Assembly (NCBI GenBank): GCA_009869945.1
Contig: WIXG01000073.1
Location: forward strand, 62,001 to 126,000
Reading direction: 5' to 3'
DNA length: 64,000 nt
Origin: Mesaphorura yosii
Lineage: Eukaryota > Arthropoda > Collembola > Poduromorpha > Tullbergiidae
Part shown: positions 11,427-28,150 of the stretch, in pieces
Numbering within the stretch: the first letter of the stretch is position 1
Layout: each line of letters starts with the position of its first letter
The notes under the pieces: generated by a model
Told to the model about the DNA's origin: nothing
The model's database searches: none
Seen by the model: the letters and a program-made list of their open reading frames with translations, nothing else
Program-made: the position numbers and the translations under genes

Positions 11427-12125
11427 TGCAGTAACTGAGCTTCAGATAGGAACCACAACCAGGCAAAATTAGTTGGTTTCAAATCGTAGTTGTAGAGTTG
11501 CAACTTTACTCCATTTCTTCCACACAGGACACCGTTTACAAAAATCTTTTTGCAGGCTGACATCATCATCTTCTCAAAGATCATTTGGAAGCCTCTAGTA
11601 AAAAGACACTGAACAAAGGCAGGCATCACCTAGCATCTGTCGACCACGATTAAGCATTTCAAAGTTTGCACCACTTGGCAGATTGTGAATAAAAAAATTC
11701 CAAGTCAGTCCCACGTAAGCAAGTTTCAAGCTTGCATTGTTAAATTCATGGGAGCGTGAAACATAACCGCAGCCACAGAGGGTCTAAGCCTTTTCTCGTA
11801 GCTGCATACAATCCTTTCTTGTGAAGCGCAGCAGCCACGAAAACACTTGTTGTCAATTCATTAGTGCGTGCGGCTCGGCTCGGCTCGGCTCTTGGGTGAG
11901 AAAACCGTCCCGTTGCATAAAATAACAGATGTTTTGCTGATTTTTGAGCTCTGCATTATTCCAGTGTTAAATACCTGCTCGGTTCGATACCTTATCTGTA
12001 CACGGATACTTGGACTTCGTCAGCAAGCACCTCTCATCACAGCACACGGAAGCATACCGGGTCAACTGCAACTCAGCTATAAACTTTAACTTCGCCGTTC
12101 GAAACTCAGACATTCCAATTCAATC
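11427..12125. promoter_or_regulatory. Head-to-head promoter region with CGGCT repeats
   Basis: The 699-bp gap lies between divergent starts (minus ATG at 11426, plus ATG at 12126). Four perfect CGGCT units occupy 11871-11890, about 235 bp before the + start, and two more copies of the motif occur near 122-134 of the window. The minus-strand open frame 11423-11629 shows no splice or family support. The gap most likely holds both promoters and the + 5' UTR. Confidence 0.45.
11871..11890. repeat. (CGGCT)4 tandem repeat
   Basis: Four perfect CGGCT units in the shared promoter region of two divergent genes, 236 bp upstream of the + start codon. Related CGGCT doublets are seen near 122-134. Confidence 0.9.
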
Positions 12126-13427
12126 ATGGTCGACTTGACTGGCGGTGGTTCGCGGGGGCTCTTGGAACATGGCTTTAACAATTACGTGTTCGTGGTGGCC
12201 GGTGTCCTCGTACTTTCAGTTGTCGGTAAGTTATGTAGCTATCTTAGGGCTCTTAAATCAATTTTTTTTTTACAATATTTGGATGTCCAATCTTGTGCCA
12301 TTTATCGGACTGTCATTGACTACGTTGGTTGAGCCTAGCCGGAAGCTTTCGAAGCGTGCCAATGATGATTGACTAAGATTCGTAAAATAATGTTTTGGCA
12401 GCTCGTTAGAAGGTTAATAGAATTTTTCGCTCGCAGCCGGCACTGGAACGTGAAGTACTTGATGGGCATTGATTACGCTTTACGGTACTATTTATTTATG
12501 CGTCGGGTCACACGGGTCAAGCCAGAGACCTAGCGTGCAATTTACGCACATTACGTGGTATTGGTTTCAACGTTGTCTCATCAGTTTCAGTTTCATGAAT
12601 ACATTGTACATGCAAACTGTCAAACTATATCACCAGTTTGTATTTCGAATTAAATTCAACCACTTGACTTGGCCGACCGAATCATGCTTATGCCTAGTAT
12701 CGTAAATTCATAGCTTGGATAATGTAAACATACATTTTCAGGTTATCAGGCCTGGCCTGAGATAGATTTGACATCTGAGTGGTCTCCACGTAGTCAGACA
12801 CGTTCGTTCGTTTTTAAAGCCATATTTTCATTTCATTTTACATCTGGATTAAATGAACGCACGCTATCTGCTACCGGATTTCGCTTCGTTTTAGTTCAAT
12901 TTCTTATCTATCGGCTTTAGCTAATTTGAGTTATTAATTCTGAATCATGGCCGAAACAGCAGGAAAAGTAGGGAAAGAGTTTCTAAACAACCTTCGTGAA
13001 AAGTTGCAAAAGGGCGAATTTAGTGGTGAGGATAACATACTCAAAGGCGAGGGTTCCATGCAAATTCCGTCGGACATTAGCCCAGAGCAATTACAGGAGC
13101 TGCTAGAAAGTTTGAAAGGGCAATTAGGCAGTGACGGTGCTGGTACAGTCGCAGATCAGTTGAACAACATCGGATTCGGTGGGATGCCAGGCTACGCCAT
13201 CCACCCGGCTATCTTCTTTATAGCATTCTTCATTATCTTCGGACTAGTCGGTAGATTGCTCTCATAAAAAAAGGGCGGCCACGTACTTGAAATCTTGGTA
13301 TTTCAATTAATTTGTGTTATTCTGAATTTCAGGTTGGTTCGGCTACAAATTAGTCCAAAGCCTAAAAGAAAAGGAGCGGAAACGAGAAGAGAAGAAGAAG
13401 CTGAAGGAGATGAAGAAGAAAAAGTAA
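12126..13427 (+). CDS. Small single-pass membrane protein, distal-exon isoform
   Basis: Exon A at 12126-12225 (ATG, then 33 codons plus one base, donor GTAAGT) splices in phase 1 to the common exon 13333-13427 (acceptor TTTCAG, stop TAA), giving 64 aa. Residues 1-18 are polar. Residues ~19-38 form one transmembrane helix (VFVVAGVLVLSVVGWFGY). The rest is a very basic Lys/Glu helix (KEKERKREEKKKLKEMKKKK), so this is a tail facing the cytosol or nucleoplasm. Layout resembles SMIM-type microproteins, but I cannot assign a family. The common exon is shared with the isoform starting at 12947. The intron is 1.1 kb and contains that second first exon. Confidence 0.7.
12947..13427 (+). CDS. Same locus, alternative first exon isoform
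   Basis: Exon B at 12947-13250 (ATG in ATCATGG context, 101 codons plus one base, donor GTAGAT) joins the same exon 13333-13427 in the same phase, giving 132 aa. Its first ~80 residues are hydrophilic, with an amphipathic helix (SPEQLQELLESLKG) and a Gly-rich linker. Then comes a transmembrane half-helix (AIFFIAFFIIFGLVG) ending on the same Val-Gly boundary as exon A. The helix is completed by the common exon (WFGYKL) and followed by the Lys/Glu tail. Exon B is also open to a stop at 13265-13267 if unspliced (106 aa). It presumably has its own promoter in 12.7-12.94 kb. Exon A and exon B could be alternative promoters of one gene, or two genes sharing a last exon. Confidence 0.65.
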
Positions 13428-13879
13428 CCAACTTAGAATTAAACACCATGAATAAATTATCTATTTTTATTTCCACGAAGAATCAAGAATAAGAACCAAC
13501 TATCAGCAATCAGCATTCCAGAGATGACATTCTTCCAAATCATTATTATGACGGTTGTTATTGTTGTTACTTAATTTGTAAGCAAATTAGTTAAATGCGT
13601 CTGCTAAGTCCTTCATCATGTGGTTAATGACGAAAATTCTCTCAGGGGTCGCCAATCGGACGGACATTTTCATGTATGCATGTTAGCAAGTTTTAGGTGT
13701 TTGGTATAAGATTAGGGGCAGCACGGCACAAATGTACGTAATTTTTCGTTCATGTACGAAATAAGATATTCTTCTCTGCAGCCTGCCAAATTGGGTATTA
13801 ATTCAAAGGATGTAACGTTTAAGATGTACGAAGATGGGAAGAATAAAGTTTAAATTGATTATCATAATTTATTGCCACA
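13428..13879. other. Convergent 3' ends, polyadenylation signals
   Basis: 3' UTR of the small membrane-protein gene. AATAAA at 13842-13847 is the most likely + strand signal, with a closer one near 13451. The minus-strand AATAAA (TTTATT at 13868-13873) of the thyroglobulin-domain gene lies only 21 nt away, so the two transcripts probably overlap at their tails. Confidence 0.6.
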
Positions 13880-15545
13880 TTATGAACTGCTGCATTCATT
13901 TTTATCACATGCACTTTCATAACATTGCAAATCTCTTACGCGATCAATGTGGACTTCAAGAGGCTTCACTGTAATGTTTTGTTTCCCCGTTTCAGGGTCC
14001 ACACAGTAGCATGTTGACCCAGTGCACTGCCATCTGCGGTAGTTCCCATTTTGGCAGCATTTGGGCTTGATGCCGGTATTCCCAAGTACGAATCGCGCCC
14101 GAGCGCAGTCTGCGATTAGCAAATCAAGAACCAAGCTATGAAATGACTACCACGTCCAGTTCAGCTGAATTTGAAGCAATAGTTCACAAACTTACTACAA
14201 TTCATGTTGTCTGATGTTAGCCCTGTCTTACAGACTTCGTAAGGGCTGCCATTCTCATCGTCCTCGAGCTGATTTCCGCTCGGGTCAACACAGATCCATT
14301 TTGAATTGTGTGACTGCACCGGCTCATAGTTCCCATCCGGCCCGCACTCAGGTGGATCTGCGTAAAGCAGCGTTTTATTAACGAGTCCAGCCTCCAAGAT
14401 TTGGACACCGATTTCCGCTGCGCGCAGCTCACAAGGCCGAAGATACGTGCTGCCGTGGATGGCTGAATTATCTGAAAGAGTCGATACAATAATAGTCGAC
14501 AATGTGAAAGTTTAGCAGTTTAGAGCATTCTTGGAATTACATACAACACGGCAGTGTAGTCCACATTTGCATTGGCACTCCAATTTGCGGTTTAGAAATG
14601 CAGTAGCAGGTTCTTGTACGCTTGGAACACTGCAGCTCGTCATAGTTTCCGTTCGTGAGGCAGTGAGGCCAGGCTCCGGCCAGACCGAAACCCTGGATGC
14701 GGTCGTAGTCCCTGGCACACGCTGAGAAAGACAAAATGCCGAAAATGCAGCTAGCTAGACGATTTGATAAATATAGACGAAGGAGAAGCAGGCAGAGTAT
14801 AATAGAATTGGGAATCTGTACCGCAGTTCATTCTACTGTTGACGGTCCCAGTGCCAAAAATGCGGCCACCACGGGCGTTGGCGCAATAACACCTGCAAGT
14901 TATTAAGACATTGCTGTTCCAAACTGAAAGGCATAATAATCTTGGCCCTTGGTCCTTAACCGTGGCATGTGAAAATTACAGGGAGCCAGGAAGACACTGC
15001 CTTGGAAGGTAATCGCCGTGCGCGTCACATTCTGGCTTGTACTGCGCCACGCCAAGAGAGCCATTTACAATCGCTCCGTTGTACGCAATTAGTTCTTGAT
15101 TGCACGAAGTCGGCTCGGGTCGTTGCACTGAAAGAGAAAATCAATTTCTGCGTTGAACGCAAGAATGTTCGCCAGATATAATTGCGTACTTACTTGGTTC
15201 ACATCTCTCCAGCGGCTTGCCGTCTTCATCGGAGGATTTTAAACACTCCAGCGAAGGTCCACACAAGTGCTGTGGCGGTGAAAATGTCTTGGTTGGGCAG
15301 TCGGCCCCCTCCTCCATGTAATCGAAGCAGTACTCACAACAATTGCAGCGTTCCGGACTCTTCATCGTCCGAAACCCAATACGAGTGCAGTTCGGCTTGA
15401 TTTCTGAACACTCAACCTGGGCGTCCTTACACCACTGATCGTTGCAAAATATGCGACTGGCGGCCTCGTTCGACTGTCCCAATGCGGGAGGAACGACGAG
15501 ATACAGTAGGAATAAAATGCTAAGGCGAATCAAAAGCGTCACCAT
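13880..15545 (-). CDS. Secreted IGFBP-N-like / thyroglobulin type-1 protein
   Basis: Six minus-strand exons (15545-15194, 15127-14980, 14892-14822, 14721-14545, 14471-14196, 14109-13880) sum to 1,254 nt, 417 aa, with every junction in phase. A signal peptide (LSILFLLYLVVPPALG) ends near residue 23. Residues ~30-118 form a Cys-rich module with CNCCEYC, then GADC and CGPSLEC, the pattern of the IGFBP N-terminal domain. Four thyroglobulin type-1 modules follow, each with the CYC/CVD core: LCYCAN, TCYCIS, KWICVD and TCYCVD. The third has lost the usual QC before its core (VQSHNSKWIC). IGFBP-N plus Tg1 is the architecture of vertebrate IGFBPs, but several Tg1 copies are also typical of secreted cysteine-protease inhibitors. 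Role is therefore growth-factor binding or protease control; I cannot choose. AATAAA lies 7 nt after the stop. Confidence 0.85.
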
Positions 15546-17452
15546 GCTTGCTTCTTAATATCGCAAACACTGCGGGTCTTTAGAAATTCTTAGAAATTAG
15601 TGTCCGTAATAATTGTCACATTTATAGCAAAGGACAATTGTTACAAATGGAATTCAATTTGTCATAAAATCATTTGTATTGCGTGGGACGTGATAAGATA
15701 AGGTAGAATAGCAGAATTCACTCATACAGAATACTGTCCATTGATAAGAGAATTTAATAATACAAATTACATGAGATGGCGATAGGCGATGACAATAGAA
15801 TCAAGTTTTTCACTCCAGCTTTCCAGAGAACGCTTCAGTTCTCCGGTTGGAGAGTTCATTTGGTACAAAACAATTCGTGACGTCGGGCGTCTGGCGGACT
15901 CTGGACTTGGAACTGCAGGAGATCATTTATCATCTGCTAATTTACCACCTGCGCCCACGCTTTAAAACTTTTATTCAAAGGCTACTGGCTTGCATTCGCA
16001 ATTCACGTCTTCCTGCAAACCATAACAGCAGAAGCCTTTGCGATTTTTGCGAAGCCTGATCTTTTGGAGCAGTAGACTAAATTGCATAGTCTGCGAAAAA
16101 AATGAAAAATCAACGCATCGCATGGCAGTGCCAACTCGCTTCAAGACAGGACACAGATTAACAGATACGAGCACACAGGACACACAGACACAACAGGTTC
16201 GACGCTCACATCGCCACTCGCCAAAAGATGTAATGAAAGATCATGGTTTCATGGCTGCCTTGTTAATAATACCATGTCGCGGCTGTCTTGCATCAAACTT
16301 TGTTTGGATTGAGATGAGAATCGTCGTTGAAATAACTGTGTTGAATAAAGACAGACGAAGTAATTTTTCTCTGGCCTTTATTTACAGCATTACCGAGATT
16401 TGAATGAAACGATGACCGCTTGAATCGAGCAACGAACAAGTGAATTTAGAATACTAACTTACTTAAAGTCGAAGTTCGCGTGGATGATTAAATTATTGGT
16501 TTCTCTGTGGAACGACGTAAACATGTCGACTAATTAAGATTCTACGTGGATGATCCAGACGGACGGAAGATCCTAAGTTATTCCGGACCACTTCCACGAA
16601 GACACCGCCAATTGAAATAACTATTCAAATTAGTATTGAACAGGCTAGATTAGCTACTGAGACATCGAACTGACTACGAAAGAAGAAGGAACCGACTTTT
16701 ATTGCAATTAGAAAGTACTCGAAACGTTTTGGATGCATGTATGATACAATGGAAACTCTGCGTGGTGAACTAATGCTTTGCTTCCCAGTCCCAGTGTAAT
16801 AAAATTAGAATAGAAATATGAAAAGAGTCGGAGGTAGGAAAGAGAGAGATAAAAGGAGCCAGTGTATCCAGAGAGAGAGTCCGAGTCAGTCGTTTTGAGT
16901 GCGAAGTCAGTAAGTCAGTAAATTAGTCCATCGTCATAATTAGTTGTCAGCGTCCGAATTAAATAAAATAAAAGAATATTCTTTATCATATTGCAATTAT
17001 CGTCCGTGTCCGTGTATGATTCTCATTTCTTCCGCGTCCTGAAGTCCGTCCGGTCGTAAGTCGTTGTCCAGAGTCCGTAAGTCGTCCAATTGTCAGTCAC
17101 AGTCAGTTACAGCCATAGTATTAACATCGTTTTAGTGGACAGCAATTCAAATGTAGCAGCTTACAGCTTACATACAAAAATACATGTAGGCAATTCGAGA
17201 GGGGGTCTCCGTATTCTGTTACTTCTGTTAGTTTCGTACAAGTAACAAGTTGTTACTTTTTGGCGAGCTCTGATTGGTTGCCCAAAGTAATAAGTCTTGT
17301 TAATAGCAAACTTGCTCAAGGGCTATTTATTTGAACTAATAAGACACAAAAGATCTTGAATTCAGAAAGATTCAAATCTTGTTGCATTTAATTTGCTCAA
17401 GTTGAATTTCAAAATTAATTTCCACAATAAAATTAACCAGTGAAGTGTAAAA
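15546..17452. other. Intergenic, weak LTR-like stretch
   Basis: No supported gene. The open frames at 15847-16059 and 16038-16403 lack splice sites and family resemblance. The stretch 16.74-17.15 kb has a purine-rich tract with AGATAAAAGG, then repeated GTCCGT/GTCAGT words and AATAAAATAAAA within about 150 bp, which resembles a degraded solo LTR but has no defined ends. The region also holds the thyroglobulin gene promoter (above 15545) and that of the gene at 17453. Confidence 0.35.
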
Positions 17453-17820
17453 ATGGCCGAACCAGCTGAGAAGAAGAGAAAACGAGTCGGGGAACAAAAG
17501 AAGTGGACAACTGGCGAAGAGCAGCTGGTCCTGAACTACTTAAAAGATACAATCATTGCTGGGCAAGAATTGGAGGTAACTTTGATCTAATTTGTCAAAT
17601 CGAATCAAGTACGTAATCTGTGCTGCGGTTTATAAAAGCCGACGGCCGGCGAATGATGGGTAAACTTAAGATATTTTTGGACTACTAAGTCTAAGCTGCA
17701 GAATAAAAGTTCGGAATATGAAGAGGGACTATGTGAAAGCAATTCAGTGGAAGAACCAGACTGGTCTAGGAGTCTTGGCGCAAGAAAGTGAAGCTTCTTG
17801 CATGGCGTCTGTAAAAGTGA
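17453..17820 (+). pseudogene. Myb/SANT-like DNA-binding gene, broken or mis-assembled
   Basis: An ATG at 17453 opens a frame with a basic start (KKRKR) and KKWTTGEEQLVLNYLKD, the first helix of a Myb/SANT-like or MADF domain. It ends at a possible donor at 17576 (GAG then GTAACT). From about 17660 the protein resumes in other frames: GKLKIF, then WTTKSKLQNK, then VRNMKRDYVKAIQWKNQTGLG, the typical last helices of this domain. The pieces are offset by single bases at a T run (17674-17678) and an A run (17705-17708). No splice choice joins them in one frame. It is therefore either a decayed copy or a real gene with homopolymer errors in the assembly. The last frame closes with TAG at about 17820. 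Such domains occur both in host regulators and beside Harbinger-type transposases; none is seen here. Confidence 0.5.
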
Positions 17821-23581
<5,761 letters not shown>

Positions 23582-25928
23582 GATGTCTTAAGATAAGAAT
23601 TTTGGAGCAAACCAAGACTTTTTGAAGCTGCTTTGAGAAGAGATGTAATTGTAAGATTGTTGGAAACACATTATCGTGTAAATAACTTGTGCAGATGCCC
23701 AATGTTAAGTTGATTTCAGTTACATTACAATAACACGTTAACACAGAGAAAATGTCTTTGCATAAATACTTGCATTCATTTGGTATGTAACTGCCTTCAG
23801 GCAGCCTAGCTCGATTGATGCAATGACATGTAGTTTAGTTTAGAGTGTAGACGCTTCATCCTTTTGTTCAGTTTTCTTTCCTTTCCATATGCTTACCACT
23901 CAGAATAAATAGATGTTAGTTTAGATATACTTTAACGCAACGCGTAATGGTAACAATCAAACGAATGGCATGCTTTAAGTGAAACGACATGGAAATCGAA
24001 CCAATATATTTGATGTGCGTTATTGTAGATTAGTCCTCATTTTATAAGACTAAAAGCGAATATAGAGAATGCTTGCGTGCTAGATTTAGACTCATCTTAG
24101 AAAGTAAGATATAAGACGTAACGCTAGCTGGTAACGTGACCATTTTCAGATTCAAACTTCTGAGGCCGAAACCAAATTGTACTTTCGTTCGTACTTCGAA
24201 CAGAATTCTCGTTCAAAAAAAGGTACAAAGATCACAAAGAAAGGCTATATTTTCTTCAAATTCCCAAACACAAATTATACAGTGCTCACGCTCATTCAAA
24301 TGTTTCTGCTTGTATGAGCCCCACATCTCTTATTCTTATTTTAGAAAATGAGGATTGTAAAGCAGAGCGTGACAGTTAGTTTTAAGCAGTGCGTTTTCTA
24401 GATTTCTAAAAGGTTTCAAATTGTTCCTTCTTGATTTTATGTAAAGGAGAAGTGAGAAGTTAGTCTTGCTGAGTTAAGAAAAGCTCATCAACTTAGCAAA
24501 CAAGCTACAGTAGCTTTATCGGAGACTTCATTTGTTGGTTTAACAGATTTTCGTACACTGTAATAATAATCTCTATTTTATTGCTAACAATAAAGTAAGC
24601 ATTAGTCTTTGGCGAAAACAATGTACCTAATCCAATTTTACGAAATATCAGCTGTATCGAACCCAAAGCTTTGGAATTTATGAATTGGAAATACCTGAGC
24701 GAATTCTAGACAAGAAAATGCATGCGGACATGAGAATTATACAAAACCAAATTGTATTTACTGATTGTGTTACGTAACTAAACTTCGTAGAACTTCAGGA
24801 AAACTGAATACTGGACGTGCCGGTGGCTAATTACTTTTATAATTGGTATTTAAGTAAATAATTAAGACGTGCAGGTAGGTTTTGCTGACAATCGCGAGAC
24901 GAATGATTGAGCACGTGTATGAGAATTGAATGTCTTGACATACGCTACGCTGAGTTAATTCTATTTTATATTCTGTTAAGTTATTTCAAGTGTCTGTTGT
25001 TAAGTTTTAGTTTGAGCGTTACATCCCTTTGTTATTAAGTCTTGATTGTAAACTCATTACTCATTCATTGTTAGATACATCCCAAATTGTTTTTTAGTAG
25101 CTGCATTTAATGACATCATGTTCGCTCTAAACAGCTAGAAATGAGGAGTTTGTATGCTCTACTTTGTCAAAGTTAATAAATCTGAGCTTTTTGTTGTGAA
25201 AAAAAGTGAGGCCAATCGTAAATTCGGTATTATTCGATTTGAAAACATTTGCATATTTATTCATCCACATTATATCAACTACAGTATGTAATATAAATGC
25301 GCACCTTTGCTTAAAGTATTTAACAGTTCATTTAAGAAGTGTAACTATACTGACTATTGAACACTGAGCAATGCAATGAGGAAAAGGTGGTAACCCTTTG
25401 ACTTTTTATGTACATTATCTTAATCTTAACGTGACTATCTGACTCAAGTCGAGATGAATTCTGACGTCGTGAGCTCACGAGGGAGCATTTACATGAAAAG
25501 TGCACAAGTTAGTTACTCAGTCTTTTCCCTGCCCAATACAAAGGTGACGGACTCCATAAAGTAGCTGATTTCTGGTGTCTTGTCGTGAAGCATTGTATCG
25601 TTGTATGTAACATTAAAATAACTTATTTTCACTTAATTAGAGGGTAAAAGCTTGATTTTAACTCTCGGTTTGCTCTCCTTCACTGCTGGAAGTTTCTTTA
25701 ACATTGAAAACACGTACGATTCTTCCAATTGCAATACAAACTTACTTCATGATTTATCCTTAACAATGATTGTAAGTTGTGCAGGAGAGTGTTACGTTGA
25801 GGCAGGAACAGATTACTTAATTATAAGAAGGTGACTATAGAATAGAAACTCAGACATGGTTCATAATTTACAAAATTTGGAGGTCTTATCTCTCGGGAGC
25901 AGGAATCAGGAACTGTGCTGAAGCACTG
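23582..25928. other. Smox 3' UTR and convergent flank
   Basis: AT-rich 3' region. + strand AATAAA hexamers at 23904-23909, near 24589 and at 25175-25180 offer alternative 3' ends for Smox. The sequence just after the stop repeats TCTTAAGATG twice (23576-23594). The open frame 25652-25834 has no splice or family support. The minus-strand gene that ends at 25929 probably polyadenylates near 25.2-25.3 kb. Confidence 0.5.
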
Positions 25929-28150
25929 CTAATGATGATGCCCCCATCTGCGAGCATGGTCTGTGGGTGCAGATGCGGCCAGTTTACTCAGCGCGTACGA
26001 TGAAAGGCTGATGCCCAAGCACGCACAAAGGGCAGAGGTGCTGAAGATATACTTCTCCCATCGGGCGGTTGTTGGAGTGGCTTCTTCAGGCTGTTCAGAA
26101 ATCAGAAGAGAATAATTGCATGATTACTTGGGTGATCAGATAATCAATTACTTCTTGCCAATAGAATTGGAGAAGAGAAACTTACATGGGTTAATCTGAA
26201 GGACAAGCGGAGAGGCGTGGTCAACTGGCGAATTAGCAGCATGTTTAAAGGTTGAGCCAAACTGAAGTCTCAGCCAATAGTCTGAAATTAAAATGTTGCA
26301 GAAATTAAGTCACAGTCGAAGAGGCGACGGCGAAAGGCAACTTGACTGCTCTAGTCCGAGTTCAACAATGGATGCATCGAAATGCATGAGACATGAACTT
26401 TATGGAATGAAACCTGGAAAGTTACAGTTTAGAGAAAAATACCAGTCCTCACATTTTGTTCTTTAAAAAGTCAATATTTAAGGGTCCTCAACCCCTGAGT
26501 TCACACGAACCATGTGCCATGCACATTGCACATGAATGGAATATTTCTAATCCGGACCCTTACAAAATATTCCAGACGTCTGAGCCACCACACGCAAACG
26601 TCTCGATTTTTTGAGTTCAGAAAGAAGCTGACCGCACTTGTTTTTGTTTACAGTGCAAATGAATTCTGATTTCTGAACCCAGTTCCTAGTGAACTCTCAG
26701 TAACCACGCAGTTCACATGCCCATTAAATCATGGTGCAAATGTATTTAAATCGATACGGTACTAATTACTTTCGATAATAAGTTCCTATTTCCATTTCCA
26801 ATTTGAACTACAAAGCTTCAGGAACTTAACTAAAACCTTGAGTTCATTTAAAGGCAGTCTCAGATTATTTTTAGCGTTTTGCATACTCGTGCTAATAGTC
26901 TATGGACACATTCTTATGATTTATATACTATTATGATACAGAAGTTCTTGCACTTTGTATTCGTCTCCTTTCTCAATCGCAATTCGCAAATCAAAATCAT
27001 AATTCGCAACGCAAGACTTCTGTCGCCGGTGCAAGGTCCTTCGAGATCATGAGAGGCCATATCCTCTCGACATTATTAATTAATACTTTGAAAGAGCACC
27101 AGATAAAGCCAAGTCCATTTGTCCATAGGTCAAGAAAACCAGCGATCTTAAAATTTTCCTTACGCACGAATTTGTAAGTAAGTGAATTTAACTGTCTCCT
27201 CATCTTGCAAGCTTGACCTCTATTCTACTTTGTCATTGACTTTTGTTTGAGACGCATTTGAATGATTTCTGCATCTACGTTATGGTGCTGACTGGTTGTA
27301 AAGAAGAAAGTGGAATCATGAGATTTGAGGACACAGCATTGAAAGTTGAGAGATATCAGCGCAGCCTCCTCTCCACCTTAGCTAAAACTCCGAAATCTGG
27401 GCATCGAACTAGCTTGCTCGCATTTTTGTGCTATTTTTATCCCAGACCAAAATTTCACTGTCGCCGGTCCCGATTTTAGATGCAAATTCTTAAAGGGTGA
27501 CTGCTACAAAACAGTGCGAACCTTCATAGTCTTCTGCCTTCTTCCATGTTTAAAATTGGCTAATTGGACCCAATACTGTGATGCAAACTTCAGGCCTGAG
27601 CATATAACATGACATTCAAGATTTTGTGACCGCTCACATGGAATGTGCATCCAGTTAAGAACATCGGCACTAGCGTGTTAATTAAATGATTTCCATTGCC
27701 TGCAAAACCGCAAGTAATTGATTATGCTTAACTGCAAAGTTCATCTGCATGATTCTAACCTAGCGCTCCTTTACACAAGTTCATCAGCACCTAACCTAAG
27801 ATTAACATCTGTGGCTAAAGGCTAAACGACACAAGTCTTGATCAAATGATCATGAAAATCATTTCGCCGCATTCCCACAGAGTTCGTACCTGAATTGGTC
27901 AAGTAATAACTATCATTCCATGCGGTCATAAATGCACAATTAAATGCTAATGAATGTGTGCATTTTAGGTATGCTTATATGATCACTTCCAGTCTGACTA
28001 TGCAGCAAGTGACACCGATCGCCTTAACACGACCGGCCAGTAACTCAACTTACCTGAATCGTAGTTATCGTTGAATAATTTGAAGTAGTCACTCACGCCG
28101 TGCTGATGCCGGGTAACAGTCCAAATTAGGGGATACCGGAGCCAACTCAT
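25929..28150 (-). CDS. Candidate small mitochondrial membrane protein
   Basis: The coding model uses ATG at 26242 (exon 26242-26186, donor GTAAGT) and exon 26090-25929 (acceptor AACAG, stop TAG). It gives 219 nt, 72 aa, in phase. The first 19 residues (MLLIRQLTTPLRLSFRLTH) are Arg-rich with no acid, a typical mitochondrial presequence. Exon 2 has WEKYIFST, one hydrophobic helix (ALCACLGISLSSYALSKLAA) and a basic His tail (RRWGHHH). This size and layout suit a small respiratory-chain subunit, but I recognise no family. A probable 5' exon ends at 28054 (CAG then GTAAGT) and splices to 26281; it starts with an ATG at 28150 in a different frame (see findings). Without protein-level support this gene is provisional. 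Confidence 0.5.
26283..28053. other. Intron-like stretch, nothing recognised
   Basis: The region between the proposed 5' exon (ending 28054) and the coding exon (starting 26281) of the small mitochondrial protein gene. Open frames at 26997-27203 (minus) and 27243-27479 (plus) are short and lack support. No mobile-element coding sequence was seen. Confidence 0.4.
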
